A DNA stretch of 64,000 nucleotides, from assembly GCA_035605975.1 (NCBI GenBank), contig DATNGG010000040.1, positions 1 through 64,000 of the forward strand, given 5' to 3'. A program made the translations under genes and the position numbers. Positions within the stretch are counted from its first letter, which is position 1. Every line of letters begins with the position of its first letter. The notes under the pieces are model-generated. The model had not been told where the DNA came from. It worked only from the letters and a program-made list of their open reading frames with translations, and did no database searches. The DNA comes from CAIKMD01 sp035605975. GTDB taxonomy: Bacteria; Pseudomonadota; Alphaproteobacteria; ATCC43930; CGMCC-115725. Of this stretch, positions 8,980-17,721 are shown one piece after another.

Positions 8980-9624
8980 ATGCATATCGACATCATCTCC
9001 GACGTGGTCTGTCCGTGGTGCTTCATCGGCAAGCGCCGGCTCGAAAAGGCGCTGACGCTCCGGCCCGAGCTCGAGCCCGACATCACCTGGCGGCCGTTTC
9101 AGCTCAACCCGGACATGCCCGAGGGCGGCATGGCGCGCGCCGACTACATCGCCGCGAAATTCGGCGATGGCGCGCATTCCCGCCGCGTCCATCGCAATAT
9201 CGCCGAGGCGGGCGCGAGCGTTGCGATCGATTTCGCTTTCGAGCGCATCAAGCGCAGCCCCAACACGCGCGATGCGCATCGTCTCATCCGCCATGCCACC
9301 GGGTTCGGGCTTGCGAACGCCGTGGTCGATCGGCTGTTCTCCGGCTATTTCCTCGAGGGCCGCGACATCGGCGATCTCGCAACCCTTGCTGCGATCGCGG
9401 CCGAAGCCGGACTCGACAAGGATGAGGCCGCGGCGTTTCTGGAGAGCAATGCCGAGCGCGAGACGATCATCGCCGAGGACGGCAATGTGCGCCGGCTCGG
9501 CATCAACGCCGTCCCCTGCTTCATCTTCGCCGGACAATATGCGGTATCGGGCGCGCAGGAGCCCGAATTCTTCCTGCCGGTGTTCGATCTTCTCCAGAAC
9601 AGCGCCCCGGCCGAGGCACAATAG
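8980..9624 (+). CDS. DsbA-family oxidoreductase (FrnE-like)
   Basis: A 214-aa thioredoxin-fold protein of the FrnE / 2-hydroxychromene-2-carboxylate isomerase-like group. The active-site motif SDVVCPWCFIGKRRLE is at residues ~7-22. A cis-proline strand AVPCFIFAGQYAVSGAQEP lies near 175, with a characteristic WRPFQLNPDMPEGG after the first strand. There is no signal peptide, so it acts in the cytoplasm, unlike periplasmic DsbA. FrnE-type proteins are thiol-disulfide oxidoreductases linked to stress resistance; HCCA isomerases use glutathione in naphthalene-type catabolism. The CPWC motif favours the redox role. It ends 9 bases from the convergent mfd stop. Confidence 0.85.
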   Translation: MHIDIISDVVCPWCFIGKRRLEKALTLRPELEPDITWRPFQLNPDMPEGGMARADYIAAKFGDGAHSRRVHRNIAEAGASVAIDFAFERIKRSPNTRDAHRLIRHATGFGLANAVVDRLFSGYFLEGRDIGDLATLAAIAAEAGLDKDEAAAFLESNAERETIIAEDGNVRRLGINAVPCFIFAGQYAVSGAQEPEFFLPVFDLLQNSAPAEAQ

Positions 9625-9633
9625 CCCCAGTTC

Positions 9634-12600
9634 TCACCGCACCTTGGCGAATTGCGCCTGCGGTGCCGCGGCGATTTCGGCGAGCCGTTTCAGGATCGCG
9701 CCGACGCCGCGCAGACGCGCGCCCGCATCCTCCCAATTGCGCATGATGACGAGGCGCTGATCGGGCCGGAGCTTCGCGGTCGCGGCGTTCTCCTGCAGGA
9801 AGACAACAAGCCCCGCCGGATTGGCGAAGCGGTTGCCGTGGAAAGCGATCGAGGCGCCTTTCTCGCCCGCTTCGACCTTTTCGACGCCGGCATCGCGGCA
9901 GAGCCGCTTGATCGCGATGATCTCGAGGAGATTGCCGACCTCCTCGGGCAAGGGGCCGAAGCGGTCGATGAGCTCGGCGGCAAAGGCATCGATCTCGCGG
10001 CGATCGATCAGCTGCGCGATTCGGCGATAAAGCCCAAGCCGCACCGGCAGGTCGGCGACATAGGTCTCGGGGATCAGGACCGGCGTGCCGATGGTGATCT
10101 GCGGCGTCCAGTCCTCGGCCGGCTTGCCGAGCCCCGCCTCGCCGCTGCGCGCGGCGACCACCGCCTCTTCGAGCATCTGCTGATAGAGCTCGATGCCGAC
10201 CTCGCGCACATGGCCCGATTGCTCCTGCCCGAGAAGATTGCCGGCGCCGCGAATGTCGAGATCGTGGCTCGCCAGGGCGAAGCCGGCGCCCAAGGTGTCG
10301 AGCGTCTGCATCACTTCGAGCCGGCGTTGCGCGGTCTCGGTCAGCGCCTTGCCCGAAGGCAAAGTCAGATAGGCATAGGCCCGCAGCTTGCTGCGGCCGA
10401 TGCGGCCGCGCAGCTGATAAAGCTGGGCGAGGCCGAACATGTCGGCGCGGTGGACGATCATGGTGTTGGCGCTCGGAATATCGAGGCCCGATTCGATGAT
10501 GTTGGTCGAGAGCAGCACGTCATAAGCGTGCTCGTCGAACGCCGTCATCACGTCTTCGAGCTGCGTCGGTGGCATCTGCCCATGCGCCACCGCCACCTTC
10601 GCCTCGGGCACCAGCTCCTTCAAATGGAGGCGCACCTCGTCGAGATCGCTTATGCGCGGCGCGACATAGAAGCACTGCCCGCCGCGATGCAGCTCGCGCA
10701 GCACCGCTTCGCGCACCACCACCGGATCGAAAGGCAGAACAAAGGTGCGCACCGCCAGCCGGTCCACCGGCGGCGTGGCGATGACGCTCATCTCGCGCAC
10801 CCCAGCCAAGGCCAGCTGCAAAGTGCGCGGAATGGGCGTTGCCGTCAGCGTCAGCACATGCACATTCGCTTTGAGCTGCTTCAAGCGCTCTTTCTGCGTC
10901 ACGCCGAAATGCTGTTCCTCGTCGACGACGAGCAAGCCCAGACGCTTAAAAGCGATGCCCTTGCCGAGAAGCGAATGGGTCCCGACGATGATATCGATGC
11001 GGCCTTCGGCGAGATCCTTGCGGATTTGCGCGGCATCCTTAGCGTTGACGAGCCTCGAGAGTTGCTCGATGCGCAAAGGCAGGCCGGCGAAGCGTTCCTT
11101 GAAGGTGTGAAAGTGCTGGCGCGCGAGTAAGGTGGTCGGCACCACCACCGCCACTTGTGCGCCGCTCATCGCCGCGACGAACGCCGCACGCAGCGCCACC
11201 TCAGTCTTGCCAAAACCGACATCGCCGCAAATGAGCCGGTCCATCGGCCGGCCCGAGGCCATGTCGGTGAGCGTATCGAGAATGGCGCGGTCCTGATCCT
11301 CGGTCTCGGGATAGGGAAAGCGCGCGGCGAACTCCTCATACATGCCCTCGGGCCGCGCCATCGTCTCGCCTTCCTTGAGCTGGCGCTGCGCCGCGACGGC
11401 GATCAGCTCCTCGGCGATATCCTTGATGCGTTTCTTGACCCGCGCCTTGCGCGACTGCCAGGAAGCGGCGCCCAAGCGGTCGAGCTGAGCAGCCGAATCC
11501 TCGGAGCCGTAACGCGACAGAACCTCGATATTCTCGACCGGCACGAACAGCTTGTCGTCGCCGGCATAGAGCACGCGCAGGCAATCATGCGGCGCGCCCG
11601 CGACTTCGAGGGTGACGAGCCCGTCATAGCGGCCGATGCCGTGCTCGGCATGGACGACGAGATCGCCGGGCACGAGGGTCGAGATTTCGGCAACGAATTG
11701 GTCGTAATTGGCGCGGCGCCGCGGGCTGCGCGCAAGCCGGTCGCCGAGAATGTCCTGCTCGGTGACGAGGGCCGTGTCCGCGAAGGAATAGCCGCGCTCG
11801 ATCGCCAGCACCGCAAGCCCGATGGTGGCGGGCGCGAGCGCCCGGAATTCCTCCCAGCGCGGAACCGGCTGCGCCTCGCCCGCGCCATGCTCCTTCAACA
11901 GCGCGCCGAGGCGTTCGGCCGAGCCCGCGCTGTAAGCGGCAACGAGGATGCGCCGGCCGGCATGCCGCTCGGCATCAAAGGCCTCGCGCACCTGGTCGAA
12001 GAGATTGCGCTGCGGATCGGCGCGCGCCGTCGAGAAGTCGAAGCCCGGACGCGCGCCGCCATCGACGCCCTGCGCCGATGCGAAGGGCGTCAGCTCTCCG
12101 ACCGCGCGCGAGGCGAGGATGCGGCGCCACTCCGAATCTTCGAGAAAGAGCTGCTTCGGCTCGACCGGGCGATAGACCGGCGCGCCTTTGACCGCCCCGG
12201 CCTGCCGCCGCGCCGTGTAGAAATCGGCGATCGAGGCGAGTCGGTCGGCGCGCACGGCCTCGGCCTGATGATCGAGCGCCAGCGCCGCGCCGGGAAGGTA
12301 ATCGAAAATCGTCTCGAGGCCTTCGTAATAGAGCGGCAGCCAATGCTCCATGCCGATATAGCGATGCCCGGCGCTCACCGCCTCGTAAAGCGGATCGTCG
12401 TCGGCGACGGTGCCGAATTGCTCGCGATAGCGCGAGCGGAAGCGATGGATCACCGCTTCCTCGAGCAGGATCTCGCTCACCGGCTTGAGATTCAGCTCCG
12501 TCACCGCACCGGTCGTGCGCTGCGTCAGCGCGTCGAAGCTGCGCATCGCCTCGATCACGTCGCCGAAGAAATCGAGCCGCACCGGCGCGCGCGCGCCCGA

Positions 12601-13125
12601 GGGAAAGAGATCGACGATCCCGCCCCGCACCGCGAACTCGCCCGGCTCGCGCACCGTGTCTGTCCGGTTGTAGCCGTTGCGCAGGAGGAAGCCGATCAAC
12701 CGGTCACGCGGCATCTCGCCTTGCGGCGTCAGGCGCAGCACGCGGCCTTCGAAGAGCTTGCGCGGCGGCACGCGCTGGGTCGCGGCATTGACCGTGGTCA
12801 GCACGATGCGGCGTTGGCCCGCCGCTTGCGGCACGGCCAGCCGCGTCAGCGCCTCAATCCGCCGGCTGGTGATCTCGGGATTGGGCGAGACGCGGTCATA
12901 GGGCAGGCAATCCCAAGCCGGCAGCGCGATGATTTCGATCTCGGGATGGAAGAACTGCAAAGCCTGGAGCGTGCGCGCCATGCGGCCGTCGTCGCGGCAG
13001 ATATGCAGCAGCGTCTCGACCGTGCCGCGCGCGGCCACCCCGCCCAGCACGAAGGCATCGTGGCCTTCGGGCGTCTGGGCGATCTCGAACCGGCCGGGAT
13101 GGCTAAAGAGGGAGTCGAGAGTCAT
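9634..13125 (-). CDS. mfd: Transcription-repair coupling factor Mfd
   Basis: A 1163-aa protein, the expected length for Mfd. It displaces RNA polymerase stalled at lesions and recruits UvrA. In order: a UvrB-like N-terminal module (~1-340), the CarD-like RNA-polymerase-interacting domain with GDLVVHAEHGIGRYDGL (~480-500), then the RecG-like helicase with Walker A CGDVGFGKTEVALRAAFVA (~625), DEEQHFGV box (~730) and TATPIPRTLQLAL (~760), motif VI QLRGRIGRS (~925) and the TRCF C-terminal domain with PVRLGLYRRI (~1035). ATG 13125 is chosen. The spacer before it carries a large inverted repeat, and sdhE lies upstream on the same strand. Confidence 0.97.
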   Translation of the reverse strand: MTLDSLFSHPGRFEIAQTPEGHDAFVLGGVAARGTVETLLHICRDDGRMARTLQALQFFHPEIEIIALPAWDCLPYDRVSPNPEITSRRIEALTRLAVPQAAGQRRIVLTTVNAATQRVPPRKLFEGRVLRLTPQGEMPRDRLIGFLLRNGYNRTDTVREPGEFAVRGGIVDLFPSGARAPVRLDFFGDVIEAMRSFDALTQRTTGAVTELNLKPVSEILLEEAVIHRFRSRYREQFGTVADDDPLYEAVSAGHRYIGMEHWLPLYYEGLETIFDYLPGAALALDHQAEAVRADRLASIADFYTARRQAGAVKGAPVYRPVEPKQLFLEDSEWRRILASRAVGELTPFASAQGVDGGARPGFDFSTARADPQRNLFDQVREAFDAERHAGRRILVAAYSAGSAERLGALLKEHGAGEAQPVPRWEEFRALAPATIGLAVLAIERGYSFADTALVTEQDILGDRLARSPRRRANYDQFVAEISTLVPGDLVVHAEHGIGRYDGLVTLEVAGAPHDCLRVLYAGDDKLFVPVENIEVLSRYGSEDSAAQLDRLGAASWQSRKARVKKRIKDIAEELIAVAAQRQLKEGETMARPEGMYEEFAARFPYPETEDQDRAILDTLTDMASGRPMDRLICGDVGFGKTEVALRAAFVAAMSGAQVAVVVPTTLLARQHFHTFKERFAGLPLRIEQLSRLVNAKDAAQIRKDLAEGRIDIIVGTHSLLGKGIAFKRLGLLVVDEEQHFGVTQKERLKQLKANVHVLTLTATPIPRTLQLALAGVREMSVIATPPVDRLAVRTFVLPFDPVVVREAVLRELHRGGQCFYVAPRISDLDEVRLHLKELVPEAKVAVAHGQMPPTQLEDVMTAFDEHAYDVLLSTNIIESGLDIPSANTMIVHRADMFGLAQLYQLRGRIGRSKLRAYAYLTLPSGKALTETAQRRLEVMQTLDTLGAGFALASHDLDIRGAGNLLGQEQSGHVREVGIELYQQMLEEAVVAARSGEAGLGKPAEDWTPQITIGTPVLIPETYVADLPVRLGLYRRIAQLIDRREIDAFAAELIDRFGPLPEEVGNLLEIIAIKRLCRDAGVEKVEAGEKGASIAFHGNRFANPAGLVVFLQENAATAKLRPDQRLVIMRNWEDAGARLRGVGAILKRLAEIAAAPQAQFAKVR

Positions 13126-13143
13126 CGCTGCACGTCGATCCCG

Positions 13144-13317
13144 CGTCCTTCGACACGCCCGCTACGCGGGGACAAGCCGTTCGATCGCTCGGCGATCGAA
13201 CCCTCTGGGGCGCTCGCAAAGCGAGCAGCCGGGTTGTCCAGAATGAGGCGAAGTTTTTCCGGCATCCAAGGTTGATGCCATTCGTTTTTTTCCTCATCCT
13301 TAGCTTGTCGAAGGACG
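13144..13317. repeat. Intergenic inverted-repeat element (GTCCTTCGAC family), copy 1
   Basis: A 12-bp perfect terminal inverted repeat, CGTCCTTCGACA (13144-13155) and TGTCGAAGGACG (13306-13317), encloses three further perfect hairpins: CCCGC/GCGGG (13158-13170), TTCGATCGC/GCGATCGAA (13180-13200) and GCTCGC/GCGAGC (13212-13226). It also holds GAATGAGGCG and CCTCATCC segments. This matches the short mobile palindromes common between genes in alphaproteobacteria. It fills the mfd-sdhE spacer. A related copy lies before recG. Confidence 0.8.
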
Positions 13318-13341
13318 CACCGTCCGTACTGCAGCCAAGCA

Positions 13342-13611
13342 TCACGCCGCCCCTGGAAAGCGAAAGCGCAGCAGCAGGCGCAGCACGTCGGTCATTTTCT
13401 CATCGGGCGGCGCGGCTCGCCCGCTGATCCAATCGAAGAGATCGCCGTCATTCTCGGCGAGCAGCGACTCGAACCGTTCGAGCTGGGCGGCATCGAAGGC
13501 CTGCAGATGCGCGGCGGCAAAAGCACCGAGGAGCAGGTCGCTCTCCTTGGTGCCGCGATGGCCGCTTTGATAAAGGAGGCGCTTCTTCCGCGTCTCCATT
13601 GCCTCTGCCAT
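13342..13611 (-). CDS. sdhE: Succinate dehydrogenase assembly factor SdhE (DUF339/Sdh5 family)
   Basis: An 89-aa protein of the SdhE/SDHAF2 family, at its usual size. These small helical proteins promote covalent attachment of FAD to the SdhA flavoprotein subunit in the cytoplasm. The family signature RGTKESDLLLGAF (RGxxE motif, residues ~20-32) is intact, followed by ERFESLLAENDGDLFDWISG (~42-61). The gene sits upstream of mfd on the same strand. The sdhE-mfd neighbourhood with recG close by is a recurrent alphaproteobacterial arrangement. ATG 13611 is used; ATG 13599 is an alternative with AGAGG close by. Confidence 0.92.
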   Translation of the reverse strand: MAEAMETRKKRLLYQSGHRGTKESDLLLGAFAAAHLQAFDAAQLERFESLLAENDGDLFDWISGRAAPPDEKMTDVLRLLLRFRFPGAA

Positions 13612-13776
13612 GAATCGATCCCCGCCCCGCCGGTCAGCCGGCGCGGCCTCATCTCAATCCGGGCGCGGAATGTGGCACCCGCACCGCCGAGGGGCAAGCC
13701 TCGACCGCCCGCCCGGTCCGGATGACAGGGTTGCATTCCCTTGATAGAAAGAGTGCACAAGCCCAGCGGAGGAATC

Positions 13777-14760
13777 ATGGCCCAAAAGCCCTATGTCATC
13801 GCGCTCGAAGAGCATTACTACGACCCCGAGGTGAAGGGGCGCTATGAGGGCGCGGATGCGGCCTTGGGCCGGGCGCCGCACCTCGCCGAGCGGCTCGACG
13901 ATATCGGCGCGCTGCGCATTCGGGAGATGGACGAGGCGGGCGTCGACCTCCAAGTGCTGTCGCATGGCGCGCCCTCGGTGCAAAAGCTCGATCCCGAGAG
14001 CGCGGTGGCGATCTCGCGCCGCGCCAATGACCGGCTGAACGAGGCGTGCCGCGCCAATCCCACGCGGCTCTCGGCATTCTGCGTCTGCCCGACGCCCGAT
14101 CCCAAGGGCGCCGCCGACGAGCTCGAGCGCACCGTGACCAAATACGGCTTCAAGGGCGCCATGATCCACGGCCTCACCAACGGCGTCTTCCATGACGACA
14201 AGCGCTTCTGGCCGATCTTCGAGCGCGCCCAGGCCTTAGGCGTGCCGATCTATCTTCACCCCGGCTATCCGCACAAGGCGGTGGTCGAGGCCTATTACAA
14301 GGAGTACATCGGCGACTATCCCATTTTTGCGACGGCCGGCTGGGGCTTCGGCGTCGAAACCGCGACCCAGGGCATCCGCTTGGTGCTGTCGGGCGTCTTC
14401 GAGGCCTATCCGAAGCTGCAGATCATCCTCGGCCATTTGGGCGAGGGCCTGCCCTTCTTCCTCTGGCGCATCAACCAGGCGCTGTCGCGCGACATGGCCG
14501 GCGGCGGGCCGCTGAAGAAGAGCGTCGCCTTCCGCGATACCTTCTGCGAGCATTTCTACATCACGACGAGCGGCTTCTTCTCCGATCCGGCGCTGCAATG
14601 CTGCATCACCGAGCTCGGCATCGATCGGGTGATGTTCTCGATCGACTATCCCTTCGTCACCAACAAGCCGGGCACGGAGTGGATCAACGCCCTCTCGCTC
14701 AACGCTGCCGACAAGGAGAAAATCCTCAACGGCAATGCGCGGCGGCTGCTGAAACTCTAG
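13777..14760 (+). CDS. Amidohydrolase-2 family protein (gamma-resorcylate/2,3-dihydroxybenzoate decarboxylase-like)
   Basis: A 327-aa TIM-barrel protein of the ACMSD/amidohydrolase-2 group. The start VIALEEHYYDPEV places Glu-x-His at the metal site as in gamma-resorcylate decarboxylase. Further markers are RRANDRLNEACRANPTR (~90), IYLHPGYPHKAVVEAYY (His near 162), QIILGHLGEGLPFFLWRI (His near 222) and the catalytic Asp in VMFSIDYPFVTN (~288). The ending LNGNARRLLKL is typical. The family performs non-oxidative decarboxylation of hydroxybenzoates or related ring acids; the exact acid is not readable. The start ATG 13777 has an excellent GCGGAGGAATC site; the longer frame from 13741 does not. 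Confidence 0.88.
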   Translation: MAQKPYVIALEEHYYDPEVKGRYEGADAALGRAPHLAERLDDIGALRIREMDEAGVDLQVLSHGAPSVQKLDPESAVAISRRANDRLNEACRANPTRLSAFCVCPTPDPKGAADELERTVTKYGFKGAMIHGLTNGVFHDDKRFWPIFERAQALGVPIYLHPGYPHKAVVEAYYKEYIGDYPIFATAGWGFGVETATQGIRLVLSGVFEAYPKLQIILGHLGEGLPFFLWRINQALSRDMAGGGPLKKSVAFRDTFCEHFYITTSGFFSDPALQCCITELGIDRVMFSIDYPFVTNKPGTEWINALSLNAADKEKILNGNARRLLKL

Positions 14761-14886
14761 CCGGCGTTGTTACCCACACACTTTAATGTGAATCGGCTTT
14801 TTTAGGCCGGGGCTTTAAAAGCGCGCGCGACGGCATCGCGGCGGCTCGACCGCCGCGACCATCAACACTGCGCGAGGAGTCCCGAC

Positions 14887-15315
14887 ATGGTCGTGTCCTA
14901 TCACGGCGCCTGCTTTTGCGGCGCCGTTCAGATCGAAGCTTCCGGCGAGCCCGTGGCGATGGGCTATTGCCATTGCCGCTCCTGCCGTTCCTGGTCGGGC
15001 GGGCCGGTCAACGCCTTCACCTTGTGGAAGCCCGAGACCGTCCGGGTGACGGCGGGCGACGAGCAGCTCGTCGCCTATCAGAAAACGCCTTTCAGCGAGC
15101 GGCATTATTGCCGCCACTGCGGCGGGCATGTCATGGCGAAGCATCCGCCGATCAAGCTGGTCGATGTGTTCGCCGCCACCTTGCCGGGGCTGCTGTTCGA
15201 GCCCGGCGTTCATGTGAACTACGCCGAGAACGTGCTGGTGATGCGCGACGGCCTGCCGAAGCTCAGGGATTTCCCCAAGGAGTTCGGCGGCTCGGGCGAG
15301 ATCGTCGCCGAATAG
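14887..15315 (+). CDS. GFA family protein (glutathione-dependent formaldehyde-activating enzyme-like)
   Basis: A 142-aa zinc protein of the GFA/CENP-V fold. Zinc-binding cysteines are visible in ACFCGAVQIEASG (residues ~9-21), MGYCHCRSCRSWSG (~27-40) and HYCRHCGGHVMAK (~76-88). The founding member binds glutathione and speeds formaldehyde adduct formation, but most relatives have no proven activity. ATG 14887 follows GCGAGGAGTCCCGAC. The gene lies ~125 bases after the amidohydrolase on the same strand and is convergent with the solute-binding gene downstream. The function is known only at the level of fold. Confidence 0.85.
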   Translation: MVVSYHGACFCGAVQIEASGEPVAMGYCHCRSCRSWSGGPVNAFTLWKPETVRVTAGDEQLVAYQKTPFSERHYCRHCGGHVMAKHPPIKLVDVFAATLPGLLFEPGVHVNYAENVLVMRDGLPKLRDFPKEFGGSGEIVAE

Positions 15316-15328
15316 CCGCGTCCCTCTT

Positions 15329-15344
15329 GCGGCGATTGCGCCGC
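15329..15344. terminator. Hairpin between convergent genes
   Basis: GCGGCG-ATTG-CGCCGC is a perfect 6-bp GC stem with a 4-base loop, located 13 bases after the GFA stop and followed by CGTCTTTG. The site lies between two convergent genes, where a bidirectional terminator is expected. The poor T-tract makes this a weak intrinsic terminator. Confidence 0.4.
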
Positions 15345-15383
15345 CGTCTTTGACCGAGCGCCGAATCCGGTGCCGCGGCGGCG

Positions 15384-16430
15384 CTATTTGAGGCGCTTGT
15401 CCGCCGCCTCGACGAGCGAGAGATCGACGTAATTCTTTACCTCGATCCGCTGCTTCAAGAAGCCGTACTTCACCTGCTCGTCGATCGTCTTCTGCATGTC
15501 GGCGATATCCGGCTTGCCATTCGGGTCGCGGAAATAGTCGCCCTTCATTCCATCCTTCTTGAACAGCCAGCTCTCCCAGACCTGCGCCGGGATTTTGCTC
15601 ACCTTGACCGCGATTTGCACCGCCTCTTCGTGGTTCTTGGGATCGTTGTACCAGCGCTCGTTGCGCATCGCGTCTTCCATGAAATCCGTCATCGCGGCGC
15701 GGTTTTTCTGGATGAAGCTCTCGCGCGCAACCCACACGCCCAGCTCACTCGGCCCCACCGCGTCGCCCTGGGTGAAGAGCGTGCGGTTGTCCTCATGCGC
15801 CTTGGGATTGGCGGTGAAGGGCAGCACCCAGGCGATGAGGTCGGCTTTGCGCTCGCTCAGCATCGCGCCCATGGTCGGGATCGGCGCCTCGATGATGGTG
15901 ACGTCGCGCTTGTCTTTAAGCCCGTGCTTGGCAAGCATGATGCGCAGTGGAATATCCGTGCCGCTGCCATAGCCGTTGGTGACCAGCACCTTGCCCTTCA
16001 AATCCTCGACCTTCTGGATCGGGCTGTCCTTTCGCACCATGTACTCGTTGCTGTAATAGCCCGGCACGCCGTCCTGCAGCTCGTCGGAGATGATGCGCAA
16101 ATCCTTCATCCCGGCATTGGTGATCGCCAAGGGCATCGAGGTGAAGCCGAGATTGGCGATGTCGATCTCGCCGGCAGCGAGCGCCTGGATGAGGGTCGGC
16201 GTCGATTGGAAATGGATCGCCTCGAAAGTATAGGATTTGCCGAGATGCTTTTGCAGCTCGGGCTTTTGAAACAGCATCGTCGCCCAATTGGCGACCGGCA
16301 CGATGTAGGAGAGACGGATCTTCAAGGGCTCGGCCTTGGCGAGGCCCGCGCCCAAGAGAATGCACAAAACGCCGGCCGCGACCACGGCACGCCTTCCGAC
16401 CGCAACGAATTGAGCCCCGAGCAACATCAT
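15384..16430 (-). CDS. ABC transporter substrate-binding protein (NitT/TauA/SsuA-like)
   Basis: A 348-aa periplasmic binding protein. A signal peptide is clear: RRAVVAAGVLCILLGAGLAKA, with cleavage likely after AKA near residue 28. The mature part has the NMT1/SsuA layout: IRLSYIVPVANWATMLFQKP, AAGEIDIANLGFTSMPLAIT (ligand site), DSPIQKVEDLKGKVLVTNGY and a C-terminal helical lobe. Relatives bind sulfonates, nitrate, taurine or pyrimidines; the ligand here is unknown. No permease or ATPase gene adjoins it. It is divergent from the two MetE-like genes across ~208 bases, so shared regulation is possible. Start: ATG 16430, with GGGAGGG just upstream; ATG 16427 is equally possible. Confidence 0.87.
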   Translation of the reverse strand: MMLLGAQFVAVGRRAVVAAGVLCILLGAGLAKAEPLKIRLSYIVPVANWATMLFQKPELQKHLGKSYTFEAIHFQSTPTLIQALAAGEIDIANLGFTSMPLAITNAGMKDLRIISDELQDGVPGYYSNEYMVRKDSPIQKVEDLKGKVLVTNGYGSGTDIPLRIMLAKHGLKDKRDVTIIEAPIPTMGAMLSERKADLIAWVLPFTANPKAHEDNRTLFTQGDAVGPSELGVWVARESFIQKNRAAMTDFMEDAMRNERWYNDPKNHEEAVQIAVKVSKIPAQVWESWLFKKDGMKGDYFRDPNGKPDIADMQKTIDEQVKYGFLKQRIEVKNYVDLSLVEAADKRLK

Positions 16431-16638
16431 CCCTCCCTCATCCATCTGGCAGCGGTGCATCTTGCAACCGCCCTTGCTGTTCGTTCGGCGGATAGTAGGC
16501 ATGCCGAAGGCGCCGCGGCAAGGCTGGCGGCGCAGCCCCTTCGTGGGCAGGGCGACGCGATTGTGGGTGAGCCCTTCGCCTTGAGCGCGGTAGAATGGGC
16601 GCAAGCAGAACCGGCAACGGGAGGGAGGAGGCACCACC

Positions 16639-17697
16639 ATGCCCGCGGATCGCAGCCAGCATCCCATCGTCCATTTCGTCGGCAGCATTCCGCTGCCCGA
16701 TGCCGAGACCGTGTTCAAGACGCTTCCCGCCGCCGTCGGGGCGCATCTCCTGCGCCTGCCCGACGGCGAGACCGGCATCCGCAAGAGCTGGATTCGGTTT
16801 CTCCAGGACGTGCTCGCCGAGAACCCGGCGATCGAGGTGGCGAAGGACGTGCCGCCCTTCAAATTCACCCAATGGGACGGCAAGGTGGTGCGCGAGATCG
16901 ATCGGCTCCGCCTCAAGCCCGGACGGACGCCCGAGGCATCGAGCTTCAAGACCGGCTATGCCGAGATGGCGATCGCCTCCTGGCAATTGTTCGAGCGGCT
17001 GCAGAAATCGGGCGCGATCCCTGCCGGGGTCAAGTTCCAAGTCTCGATCCCGACGCCGATCGCCCCGACCTACAACAACATGGTGCCTGGCGACCGGGCA
17101 CGCCTGCTGCCGCCGCTGACCCAGCATTTCATCGGCGAGGTGCAGCAGATGGCGAAGGCCATCCCCAATGACAAGCTCGCCATTCAATGGGATGTGTGCC
17201 AGGAGGTGCTGGCCTGGGAAGGCTATTACGAAAAGGGTCCGGTCGATTTCCGCACCGAAGCGATCGACGTCTTGACCAAGATCGGCGATGCGGTGCCGGC
17301 CGGCATCGAGCTCGGCTATCACCTTTGCTATGGCAGCCCGCAGGACGAGCACATGGTGCTGCCCAAGGATGCGGGCCTCATGGTCGAGATGACCAATGCG
17401 GTGACGGCCGGCGTCAAGCGGCCGATCCAGTTCTTCCATCTGCCGGTCATCAAGTCGCGCACCGACGACGCGTTTTTCGCGCCTTTGGAAAAGCTGAAGC
17501 TGAAGCCCGAGACCGAGCTCTATCTCGGCCTCATCCATTACAACGACGCCGAAGGCGATGCCGCGCGGCTTGCCGCGGCGCGCCGCCACGCGCGGGTCGA
17601 CGGCGTCGGCACGGAATGCGGCATGGCACGCGGCGAGCCGTCGCGCCTGACCGCGCTGCTTGCCGCGCATCGCCGCGCGGTCGAGCTTCCCGTCTAA
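16639..17697 (+). CDS. MetE-like (cobalamin-independent methionine synthase C-terminal-like) protein, first of pair
   Basis: A 352-aa single-barrel protein resembling the C-terminal catalytic half of cobalamin-independent methionine synthase. Candidate zinc ligands are preserved: His-x-Cys in LGYHLCYGSPQDEH (~225), Glu in LMVEMTNAVTAG (~250) and Cys in VGTECGMARGEPSR (~325). The N-terminal VHFVGSIPLPDAETVF and LRLPDGETG replace the canonical substrate loops, so homocysteine and folate may not be its substrates. The ribosome-binding site GGGAGGAGG precedes ATG 16639. It is followed after 24 bases by a second MetE-like gene, probably in the same transcript. A methyl or alkyl transfer to or from a thiol is inferred; the compound is unknown. 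Confidence 0.72.
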   Translation: MPADRSQHPIVHFVGSIPLPDAETVFKTLPAAVGAHLLRLPDGETGIRKSWIRFLQDVLAENPAIEVAKDVPPFKFTQWDGKVVREIDRLRLKPGRTPEASSFKTGYAEMAIASWQLFERLQKSGAIPAGVKFQVSIPTPIAPTYNNMVPGDRARLLPPLTQHFIGEVQQMAKAIPNDKLAIQWDVCQEVLAWEGYYEKGPVDFRTEAIDVLTKIGDAVPAGIELGYHLCYGSPQDEHMVLPKDAGLMVEMTNAVTAGVKRPIQFFHLPVIKSRTDDAFFAPLEKLKLKPETELYLGLIHYNDAEGDAARLAAARRHARVDGVGTECGMARGEPSRLTALLAAHRRAVELPV

Positions 17698-17721
17698 GCC
17701 CTCGCAAGAGAGGAGGCACCC

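Noticed and set aside
7178..9055. A 625-codon open frame on the plus strand opposite the phosphotransferase and SDR genes.
   Set aside because: It is the antisense of two well-supported genes, rich in Arg, Asp, Gly and Ala with no domain, as expected for high-GC shadow frames. Similar long shadows opposite mfd (11155-13275), ClC (2849-4450), the helicase (40845-42392) and the Liv-type receptor (58844 onward) were dropped for the same reason.
13103..13345. An 80-codon minus-strand frame between mfd and sdhE.
   Set aside because: It translates the palindromic repeat (peptide SFDKLRMR is a known by-product of such repeats) and overlaps the mfd start.
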